From: Multifurca ochricompacta
Lineage: Eukaryota; Basidiomycota; Agaricomycetes; Russulales; Russulaceae
Assembly (NCBI GenBank): GCA_022496185.1
Contig: WTXG01000040.1
Span: 1 to 64,000, forward strand
Direction of reading: 5' to 3'
DNA length: 64,000 nt
Both the position numbers and the translations under genes were made by a program. The number at the start of each line of letters is the position of its first letter. The stretch's first letter is position 1. Shown here one piece after another: positions 9,801-18,528 of this stretch. A model generated the notes under the pieces. It saw nothing but the letters and a program-made list of their open reading frames with translations. It did no database searches and was not told the origin of the DNA.

Positions 9801-10293
9801 CCTGTTGAAGGCGCAAAAGACCCTGGCTGAGAAGTCCACAAGTTCACACCTTATCGGACCAATGATCTGGTCTGGTTGGAAGGGAAGAACATCCACACGT
9901 CACATCCGACCGCCAAGTTAGCGCCCCGACGTCACGGACCTTTTAAGATAACAAGGAAGCTGTCAGATGTGTCATACCAACTCGAGCTCCCCCCACATGG
10001 CGCATTCACCCGGTCTTCCATGCCAAACTGCTTACGCCCTACAAAGAGACACCTCTACATGGAGAAAACTTCTCGAGACCCCCCCTGACCTTATCAACGG
10101 GGAAGAAGAGTGGGAAGTAGAACGCATTCTAGACTCGAAGCGACAAGGCCGAGGGCGCAAACTGTATTACCTGATTAAGTGGAAGGGATTCCCAGCCTCT
10201 GACAACTCGTGGGAACCAGCCGGAGATATCTTTGCCCCGGCCCTTATCACGGAGTTCCATACCCGACATCCAGAAGCGCCCAAAAACAGTTAA
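6823..10293 (+). pseudogene. E1 pol: protease, RT, RNase H, integrase, chromodomain
   Basis: An aspartic protease motif DILIDSGATDNF lies near 6943. The reverse transcriptase follows, with FFIKKKDGKLRPVQDYR and the catalytic YMDDILVAT near 7987. RNase H-like sequence runs from about 8430. The integrase has its H-H-C-C finger (about 9040-9170) and catalytic region with MDFIVKLP, ISDRDPRFTSAF and an NGTTKHSPF stretch. The C-terminus is a chromodomain (EEEWEVERILD to LYYLIKWKGF to NSWEP, about 10105-10220), which in related elements guides integration to heterochromatin. Relative to E2, bases are missing near 8171, 8583, 8820, 9080 (two), 9840 and 10005, so the 434-codon protease-RT segment is the longest open piece. 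Confidence 0.9.
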
Positions 10294-10368
10294 AAGAACA
10301 GCCCCAGACCCTCCTGAATTCCCCAGTATATGCTCCCCCAGCGAATTACTACCACAGAACAGTCTATC

Positions 10369-11562
10369 ATGTCTTTCATCGCCGCCTCTGCTGCCATCGA
10401 CGCCTTTGCTTCTCCCATGACCATTGCCGAAAACTTCCCGTCCGCTCACCCATCCACTCGTCCCTCGTCCCCCATCAACTATGACGCTGCGGAGGCCCGT
10501 ACCAAGAACCAATCCCCAAACCCAAACGACGATTTCACCCACAGTGAAGAACCCCATCCCAACGACCTACTCAACGGAGAGATCGACGATGAGGCCCCCG
10601 AATTCCCTTTCATTCCCAACAACCCCAACTCCTCCATGTATTTCCCCCTAGAAATCACCATGGCCGACGGGACCACAGCCATCGCCAAATACATTTACTA
10701 TACCAATGGAGGAATGGATGTGGCAGGATGTATGAGAAAGGACGGGCCGGTCTATGGGGCACCCGTATATTTGGATGAAAGGTACACAGGTCGGCTTCAC
10801 CATACGCTGACCGATGAACAGTTGGGTCACCTTGCTGCGGAGGACTGCCGCGCCTTCGCGATCGACGAAGTGATGAATGACATGAGGCTCCCGCGCTTGA
10901 AGGCAGAAGTCATGAGATTGAGGAAGAACATCACGCTGCGAAGGACATTGAACCAGCAATACAAAGAACATGCGAAGATGATGGCGAGACTTACGAATGG
11001 AATGTTCCAGTTGGAACAGGAGATTGTCGAGATCAGAAAGAGGCTAGAAAAAGGGGATGCGTATCAAACGATCGCTGAAAGGTACGCCGACACTTATGCG
11101 CGACCCCTCCCCCCTCGAACCTTGGGCGCGGCCCCGACGCTGCTGCCGAGTCGACTCGAGATGCCACGTCTACATGAAAACCCCCGCGGAGAGACTTGCT
11201 GGCGTTGCGACAGCAAATACCACATCAGTTGGAATTGCCCGCTCAATCGCAAGTGGTGTCGCCACTGCCGTAGCAATCTCCACTGGAGTCGGCACTGCAT
11301 ATTCCGACGAGTAGGGGTGGCCCCGACGGTTACTAACCCATTGGGATGGTGCGGCAAGTGTCTTCGTCATAACGCTGGGCATAAAGAGATCGACTGCCCT
11401 GTCTACGACTTGTGCCGCGCATGTGGTCAGCGCGGCCCATATGGATTCCTTCGTACCCACGCATGCCCGCAGGAGTTGGAGTCGTACCGCATGGATGACC
11501 GTAATGTAGCTGACGACTACTTGGAGCTGGTTCAGGATGATGACGGTACGAGTCGTTTCTAG
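10369..11562 (+). CDS. E1 third ORF: coiled-coil, four-zinc-knuckle protein of unknown function
   Basis: An intact frame lies between the pol stop (10293) and the polypurine tract. An upstream in-frame ATG exists at 10330, but the E2 copy is best conserved from MSF, so I start at 10369. The first 75 residues are low-complexity and acidic. A conserved block follows (YFPLEITMADGTTAIAKYI, GRLHHTLTDEQLGHLAAED), then a charged, probably coiled-coil region. A cysteine-rich C-terminal third has two canonical CX2CX4HX4C knuckles (CWRCDSKYHISWNC and CRHCRSNLHWSRHC) and two irregular ones (CGKC...HKEIDC and CRAC...HAC). No signal peptide or membrane helix is visible, so it is not an envelope protein. 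E2 keeps the same ORF in the same place. I do not recognise the family; nucleic-acid binding is inferred from the knuckles. Confidence 0.8.
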   Translation: MSFIAASAAIDAFASPMTIAENFPSAHPSTRPSSPINYDAAEARTKNQSPNPNDDFTHSEEPHPNDLLNGEIDDEAPEFPFIPNNPNSSMYFPLEITMADGTTAIAKYIYYTNGGMDVAGCMRKDGPVYGAPVYLDERYTGRLHHTLTDEQLGHLAAEDCRAFAIDEVMNDMRLPRLKAEVMRLRKNITLRRTLNQQYKEHAKMMARLTNGMFQLEQEIVEIRKRLEKGDAYQTIAERYADTYARPLPPRTLGAAPTLLPSRLEMPRLHENPRGETCWRCDSKYHISWNCPLNRKWCRHCRSNLHWSRHCIFRRVGVAPTVTNPLGWCGKCLRHNAGHKEIDCPVYDLCRACGQRGPYGFLRTHACPQELESYRMDDRNVADDYLELVQDDDGTSRF

Positions 11563-11579
11563 CCGGGACTGCTAGAACC

Positions 11580-11593
11580 AGAAGAGGGGGTGA
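11580..11593 (+). promoter_or_regulatory. E1 polypurine tract
   Basis: agaagagggggtga directly precedes the 3' LTR, where plus-strand DNA synthesis is primed in LTR elements. The reverse complement is present at the equivalent place in E2 (12395-12408). Confidence 0.8.
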
Positions 11594-12170
11594 TGTTACG
11601 AACCCCATCGCTACCCACATTCTTTTTCTTGCCCAACGATAACCCCTCCCTTCCACCTACGCTTCACTACCAGATCACGTCTCCATCGTGGGACCCATCA
11701 CATGCCCTTCATCCATCCTCGTGACTCGTTTGCTTGTACATATTTACCTACATGTTTATCGCTTATCTCTTATCTCCTTATCATACGACCGGACACTTAC
11801 TTAGTTCCCTATCAGTAGAAGCCAGGCTTTACGCCCTCCGCTTTCAGATATTTGGGCCCACTTGACTCCATATCCTTATCTCGTAGACGCCCACTGCCTT
11901 ACGTATATAAGTCCGCTATAGCTACTCTGTAGACCTTAGACTCGACTTATTGAATACATCGGTGTTTGTCTTCTGGACTTCCCCTTGAAACCTCTGACTC
12001 GATCGTCTCAGTGCTTTGGGCACCTTCCGCTTAACATTGTCACTCGGGAACAGCCCCGTTGACTTTGACTTATTCATTCATACTCCAAGAGGCCCTATTG
12101 GTCTCTTATCTGAACATACGAACGAAGCTGTCGCACAAGTCGTGCGGAACGTCTCACACCGGACGTAACA
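11594..12170 (+). repeat. E1 3' LTR
   Basis: 577 bp, identical by eye to 4723-5299, ending at the tgtct target duplication (12171-12175). Confidence 0.95.
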
Positions 12171-12175
12171 TGTCT

Positions 12176-12394
12176 GGTCATAAAGATAAAGAGAGATAAC
12201 GAGATAAGAGGATAACGAGGTAAACATGGGCAAACTGTGAGTCAACAAGTCCAAAGCGTGTCACGGGGATGGGAGCAGAGCACGTGATGGGTCCCAGGAT
12301 GGAGACATAATAATGAAGTGTAAAGTGGGTGGTAAGGAGGGGTCGTCGTTAGGGAGGAAGAAGAAAGTGGGGTTACTCAGCAAAGGTTGTAACA
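12176..12394 (-). repeat. E2 3' LTR, second segment
   Basis: This continues the LTR interrupted at 4722: ggtcataaagataaagagag matches the right LTR from about 24955. It ends gttgtaaca before the E2 polypurine tract. The two segments add to 597 bp, the same as the right LTR. Confidence 0.9.
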
Positions 12395-12419
12395 TCACCC
12401 CCTCTTCTGGTTCTAGCAG

Positions 12420-13664
12420 ACCCGGCTAGAAACAACTTGTACTGTCATCGTCCTGTACCAAGTCCAGATAATCATCGGCTACATTACGATCGTCCAATGT
12501 GTAATTCTCCTTGTCCGAGTCCTGTGGACATTGGTGGGTGCGAAGGAACCCATATGGGCTGCGCTGACCACATAGACGGCACAAGTCATGGATCGGACAA
12601 TCCAGTTCGCAATGTCTGGAGTTGTGGTGGAGGCACTTGCCACACCACCCTGATGGATTGACGATGGTCGGGGTAACTCCTACACAGCGGAAAATACAAA
12701 ACCAGCTCCAATGGAGGTTGCTGCAACAGTGCCGGCACCACTTGCGATTGAGGGGACAGTTCCAGCTAATGTGGTACTTATTGTCGCATCGTCAACACGT
12801 CTCTCTGCGGGGATTCTCGTGCATACGTGGCATCTTGAATCGGTTCAGTATTAGCCTTGGGGCGGCCCCCAGCGATCGTGGGGGAAGGGGTCGTGCATAT
12901 GTATCAGCGTACCGTTCGGCGATGGTCTGGTATGCATCCCCTAGCTCCAGCCTCTTTCTGATTTCCACCAACTCCTGCTCTATCTGGAACATCCCGTTCA
13001 TCAGTCTTGCCATCATCTTTGCATGCTCCTTGTATTGTTGGTTGAGTGTCGTGCGTAGTGTCAGATTCTTCCGCAGTCTCATCACTTCTGCTTTGAGACA
13101 CGGAAGGCGCATGTCGTTCAGCACCTCATCGATTGCAAAGGCACGAGAATCCTCAGTGGCCAGGTGCCCGAGCTGCTCATCAGTCATCATGTGATGAAGG
13201 CGTCCTGTGTACCTTTCCTCTAAATAGACTGGGGCCCCATAGACAGGGCCATTCTTCTTCATGCATCCGGCGACATCCATTCCTCCATTGGTGTAGAATA
13301 TATATTTAGCGATGGCAACGGTTCCATCAGCCATGGTGATTTCAAGGGGGAAGTAGGTTGAGGAATTGGGGTTATTGGTAAAGAAGGGAAATTCCGGCAC
13401 CTCGTCATCCAACTCCATGCCCAGCAGGTCGTTCGGGTGTGGTTCTTCGCTGTGTTCAAAATTGTCATTTGGGTTCAGGGACTGGTTCTTGACCCAAGCT
13501 TCAGCAGCTTTGTAATCAATGGGTGAGGAGGGGTGTGTAGAAGGATGAGCAGAGGGGAAGTTCTCGACAACTATGGTGGTGGCTGTGAAGGCATCGATGG
13601 CAGCGTTGGCAGCGACAAAAGACATGATAGATTGGATGGTGTTAGAACATTGCTGAGAGAGCAT
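12420..13664 (-). pseudogene. E2 copy of the third ORF (zinc-knuckle protein), one nonsense change
   Basis: The reverse frame from 13664 (the MSF start lies about 14 codons in) gives 290 residues aligned along their length with the E1 protein, including SSTYFPLEITMADGT and GRLHHMMTDEQLGHLATED. It ends at a TGA near 12792, where E1 has the tryptophan of the first zinc knuckle (TGG to TGA). Downstream of this stop, about 12420-12790, the other knuckles can still be read (for example CRHC followed by a histidine and cysteine). Substitutions are spread along the ORF, yet the frame and the cysteines are largely kept, which argues that the ORF was functional in the ancestor. Confidence 0.75.
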
Positions 13665-13700
13665 GTACTGGGGATTTGATGGGGTCTGGGGGCACTTCTT

Positions 13701-16700
13701 TTAAGTGTTCTTAGGTGCTTCTGGGTGTTGGACGTGGAACTCCGAGATAAGGACCAGGGCAAAGATATCCCTGGCTGGTTCCCACAAGTTGTCAGAGTCT
13801 GGGAATCCTTTCCACTTGATCAGGTAGTACAGTTTGCGCCCTCGGCCTTTTCGTCTGGAATCTAGAACACACTCCACTTCCCATTCTTCTTCTTCGTTGA
13901 TAAGGTCAGGTGGGGGTCTCAAGAAGTTCTCCCCATGAATGGAGGTTTCCCTATATGGGGTCAGGAGCTTGGCATGGAAGACCGGATGGATCTTCCATTT
14001 CGGTGGCAACTGCAGTTCATAGGACACGTCTGACAGCTTCCTTGTGATCTGGAAGGGTCCGTGGCGTTGGGGCGCTAGTTTGGCCGAGGGGTGTGACATG
14101 TGAATGTTCCTGCCCTCGAGCCACACCCAGTCATTGGTCTGATAAGGTGTGAATGTACTTGGTTGTGCTGCCAGAAGCTGCTGCGCCTTTATCAGGTTTT
14201 CATTAGCCAATCATCGTAGTTCTTCCCATTGGCTTATCTGTTGGGTCACCGACGGGACATTCATGGGCTTATCTGTCCATGTGGTACGCGGGGTCCAGCC
14301 CATGATAAGGGAGAATGGGGTGGCTTTTGTCGTTCTGTTAGGCCATGAGTTATGAGCAAACTCTGCGGTTGACAGCCATTCTGCCCAGTCATCTTGCCTG
14401 CTGTTGCACCAAAACTGAAGGTACTGCTCTAACCATTGGTTTGTCCGTTCAGACTGTCCGTCTGTTTGTGGGTGGTATGCTGTAGAGATGTTCTGTGTGA
14501 TGTCTAATGTCCTGCACAGGGCTCTTGTGAACGTTGATGTAAAATGGGTATCTTGGTCCGAGATAATCTTCTTAGGGAGTCTGTAATGGCGGTATACGTG
14601 GTTCAGGTATAGGTTTGCCACTCCTTCGGCTGTGATGGTTTCGTTGCAGGGAATGAAGAGAGCTGCTTTGGAGCAATCATGGTCTGTGATTGTAAGGATA
14701 GTGTCGAAGCCTTGTGATTTGGGCAGTTTGACAATGAAGTCCATGGCAATAGTTTGAAAGGGGGTTGATGCGGTGGGAGTGATGGGGTAGATTGGTGGGA
14801 CTTTTGGGTGTGTGTTCACCTTGTTTGCTTGACATGCTGCACATCCTTGTACATAGTTCTCAACGTCCTTCTTCATATTGGGCCACCAATAGTCTCTTTT
14901 GGCAAGGGCATAGGTGTTGGTGATGCCCGGATGGCCAGCAGAAGGGAGATCGTGGTGAAAATGGATCACCCCCCTCTTAATGTTGTCGCCACCAGTGACA
15001 ATGAGTCGATCTCTGTCTTTCCACCACAAGCCATTGACTTCTTTTAGGTTGTGCACTTCAGCCCATGAACGACACAGGTCTTGGTTCATACTTTGAGAAA
15101 CTTGTGCCCAAAGGTCCATGTCATGGAGACTAACCATGGCGGTCTTTGCAAATACTTCCTCTGGGAGGACAGTGATATCGTTGTTGTCATCCTCGCCTGT
15201 ATGCATATCTGGCCGGCGCGACAGCGCATCCGCTCTAGCATTCTGGCTTCCAGCAATGTGTTTCAAGGTGAAATTATATTCCTCTAATTCCAAGACCTCT
15301 CGTGCCACGCGTCGACTAATTTTGTGGGGCTCCTTCCAGTACAATAGGTTGGAATGGTCAGTGTGAATGATGGTCTTGTGAGGGGTTCCTGCCAGGTAGG
15401 GTCACCAGTGTCATAATGCCTTGACTATGGCCAAGAGCTCCCTATCCCAAATATCATAGTTCCTTTCAGCTGGGGAGAAGGTTTCGGAGTAGTACGCCAC
15501 TGGGTGAAGTATTTGTGTGGTGTCTCTTTGGTACAATACTGCCCCATTCGCGAAGTGAGAGGCATCCACTTCTAATTTGAAGGGGCGGCTCAGGTCTGGC
15601 TGGATAAGTACTGGTTCTGAGCCAACGAGGTCCCGAATCTGCTCGAACGCTTGCTGCTGCACTGCACCCCAATTCCATGGTACATCCTTTTTCAGTAAGT
15701 CGTTTAATGGTCGCGCAATGCCTGAAAATCCTTTGACAAATCGTTGATAGAAGTTGCAAAATCCAATGAAGGATCGGACATCCTTGACACAAGTTGGCGC
15801 AGGCCATTCCCTAATTCCTTGTACTTTAACAGGATCCATGCACACTTGTCCTCCTTCTAGGATAACCCCTAGGTACTCGACACTCTGTTGTTCGAAGGAA
15901 CACTTGGCAGGTTTGAGATATAGGTCGTGTTCATGCAATATGTCCAATACCTGATGTACGTGATCTCAATGGTGGTCTAGGTTATCTGGGGTGGCTACTA
16001 AGATGTCATCCATGTAGACCACCACTTTTTCCGTAAGAATAAGATCACGGAAGATGTGGTTCATCATAGATTGAAAGGTTGCTGGCGAGTTCGTGAGACC
16101 GAAGAACATGACATTTGGTTCGAACAACCCTTGATTTGTTTTGAACACCGCCTTGCACTGATTGCCCTCCTTGATCCTAACGTTGTTGTAACCCCATCGC
16201 ACATCCATCTTGGAGAAGAGGGATTTGTCCCTCATGGTGTCAATAAGCTCAGAGATGAGTGGCAGGGTGTGACGTTTATCGTGATTCCGCGTTTATGACT
16301 TACTTCGCATTTCGGGTTTTGCAAGGGTTTCCATTACCTACACTTGATAACTAAGTACTTTACTATCTGTGTCTAGGTCTGTACAAATATCAGGGACACA
16401 GCCCCTTCCTATCCACATCCATGTCCCTCTCCGTGCCATCTAGACTACCTCCCTATGATGTAGCTATGACATGACCATGACGACATCCCAATGATGTTGC
16501 TCTTAGGTCTAGATAGTTGTATTAGCTCACTGTCTGTCTGCTGTGTACTTAAAAGGACCTACTAGAATCTGGAGACAGACCCTAAGTCTGTTCTCCTGTG
16601 CCAATACAGGTGTTCCATATCAGACAGAAACCCTGATTCCACTTGAGCCCCTAAGCCGCGCCTTAGGAGTCTTCGTCCCCAGTATTTAGTGACAGGACTG

Positions 16701-17760
16701 CGCGTCTCTGTCCAATTTCGACTCGCGCGCGCGTCTGCTGTGACCTACAGAGCTTGAACGATTTGGTGATCGCCTTGAAACATTGACACTTGATTTAACC
16801 TCCTTGACACGAATTGACTTGCACACAGCTAGCACCTGGCTGTGACACAGGGGGTAGGCATTTTTCACAGTGTGGGCATTGATTCACCGATAGTCTTGGA
16901 CTGGTCGTAGCTTACCGTCCTTCTTTTTGATGAAGAAGAAGGGTGAGGCATACTGTGACTTGGAGGGGCGAATGTATCCCTTCGCTAGATGTTCTTCAAG
17001 GAACTCTGTCAATGCCACCTGCTCAGACTGGGACAGTGGATAGATTTTACAATCTATTGTCATTGGTGTATCAGGAAGTAGGTCTATGGCATGATCCCAT
17101 GGTCTGGAGGGTGGAAAGTGCTGGGATTCTTCTTCAGAAAACACCTTCCAATGTCGGTGATAGGCACTTGGCACTACATCGCTGTATGTTCTTTCTGTCT
17201 GTCCTTGTATCGCCTTCTGAGCTAACTCTGATGCTTTGGTAACATAACAGCGACCTGGGTCTTCTTCATTCGTACTGACGGCTTTTATTGTCGGATGCCT
17301 GACTGCATAGTCATAGCCTATCGATGTAATGATAGTGGGATATGACTCTTTGTCCATTGTCGCATCAGCCCAGTTGATCTTGGGTTCGAATGTGGCAAGC
17401 CATGGGTATCCCAGGATGAGGTCCTCATCCCCTAAGTTGGTGATCAAGAAGCGGATGACCTTTGTTGTTTCTCCAACTTGGACGTTTAGGTCAGTGTAAT
17501 GTGTGATTTTCCCAGCGTGATTAGCTGTTCCATCGATATTCCAGATATTCTTTTCTTGGGGAAGGGCCAGTATCCCCAGGCCTAAGGTTTTGATCAGTCA
17601 CGGACCAATAAAATTGTCAGTGGCTCCTGAGTCCACTAAGATATCTCGGTCGGCCATCCTCTGTGTAGTCTTGAAATGAACTGGTATTTTCAACGATTTG
17701 AATCGACTAGTATACACAGAGGTAACATGGAGTGCTCGTGCCCAGGCCAACGGGGTGGAG
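13701..17760 (-). pseudogene. E2 pol: protease to chromodomain, broken by TGA codons and a solo LTR
   Basis: Reading leftwards: protease-RT start (about 17600-16884, with FFIKKKDGKLRPVQDYR), a 580-bp solo LTR (16268-16847), the remaining RT (16235-15966, YMDDILVAT), the RT end and RNase H (15947-15411), RNase H end and integrase (15344-14211, with HHCC finger, MDFIVKLPKSQGFD and TAYHPQTDGQSERTNQW), then the integrase C-terminus and chromodomain (14210-13701). Stops near 17597, 15965, 15411 and 15400 are TGA where E1 has an arginine codon, mostly CGA. Unlike E1 there are few frameshifts, so the protein can be aligned nearly continuously. Confidence 0.9.
16268..16847 (+). repeat. Solo LTR, family B, in E2 reverse transcriptase
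   Basis: It begins tgtgacgttt and ends ctggctgtgaca. The flanking caggg (16263-16267) and caggg (16848-16852) are a target duplication. Removing the LTR and one caggg restores the E2 reading of the RT segment. It carries the family's aagtctgttctcctg block near 16585. Confidence 0.9.
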
Positions 17761-17761
17761 C

Positions 17762-18092
17762 TTAACAAAAATCCTTCTTTGCAAACACCTTTTCAACTAG
17801 GATGGCGCGCACTTCCTCACTCTCCTTCATCATGTTTGCCCATATATCCTGGGCCTTCTCTTCCTTGGTTTGTTTGTCTATGGCTGGTGGGTTATTATGG
17901 ATGGGGGCCACGGGTGCAGTTGTTGCTTCTGCTACTCGTACTCCCTTCTTTGGACAGTCCCGGGACATGTGCCCTTGTCCCTTGCAACGGAAACACCGTC
18001 CTTCCTTCATCAGCGTTTGTCGTTCTTCTTCTGTGAGAGTGGCTCTTGCCTTGACTCTATCTGCTGAGGTATCCATTGCATTGGGATCCCTC
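17762..18092 (-). pseudogene. E2 gag, C-terminal part
   Basis: This encodes MDTSADRVKARATLTEEE, the zinc knuckle CFRCKGQGHMSRDC and the C-terminus ending KKDFC. It continues the N-terminal part at 23358-24547, from which it is separated by the copia insertion. The pol frame overlaps its end in the -1 frame. Confidence 0.85.
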
Positions 18093-18097
18093 TGGGT

Positions 18098-18501
18098 TAA
18101 AGAACGCAGCCTGAGGTTAGATAATCCAAACTACCTAGAATGGTAGTTATAATTCAGTTATGATGGTCAGAACTGTATATTGATTAGTCTTTACCTAGAA
18201 TGGTAGTTATAACTAGTGCGCGTTAGCTACATAGGTAAAGATAAGATAGCAGAATACTCACTTCAGTTATGATGGTCAGAACTGAAGTGAACCGTACAGT
18301 GAGAGCGTCTTTAAATACTGTAAAAGAGTGTGCTTATAGTAACCGAGACAATAAAGGATTGTGTCTAATCAAGTAAGGTATCAAGGTATTCACAGGAAGA
18401 TGAAACACAGTCCTAGTGCTACTGCACAAGACACAACTCGCTTGTTAGTACCGCACACTTAGCGATTGATCCGACCTGGCCATATTGATCCATTTCCGAC
18501 A
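18098..18501 (-). repeat. Copia-1 3' LTR
   Basis: 404 bp; on the reverse strand it begins TGTCGGAAATGG and ends TTCTTTA. It contains a perfect 10-bp hairpin (18259-18289) and a second, shorter copy of the same motif near 18152-18175. Confidence 0.95.
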
Positions 18502-18528
18502 TCCCCCCGTGATTGAGACAATCCTGGA

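Larger units (their letters stand above)
4723..12170 (+). mobile_element. E1: complete Ty3/gypsy family A chromovirus with a third ORF
   Basis: The element is 7448 bp. Its LTRs (4723-5299 and 11594-12170) are both 577 bp and I could find no difference between them. It is flanked by a 5-bp duplication tgtct (4718-4722 and 12171-12175). Order: LTR, self-primer site, gag, pol (protease, reverse transcriptase, RNase H, integrase, chromodomain), third ORF, polypurine tract, LTR. Chromodomain and gene order place it among chromoviruses (the Tf1/sushi side of Ty3/gypsy). It inserted recently into the E2 LTR. The coding region has about eight small deletions relative to E2 but no nonsense substitutions that I could see. 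Confidence 0.95.

Noticed and set aside
10129..10557. Reverse frame with many glycines and valines in E1
   Set aside because: Antisense to the chromodomain and the start of the third ORF; no similarity or context.
16686..16868. Reverse frame beginning MKNAYPL
   Set aside because: It joins a few codons of E2 reverse transcriptase to the inserted solo LTR; the LTR ends and the caggg duplication explain it.
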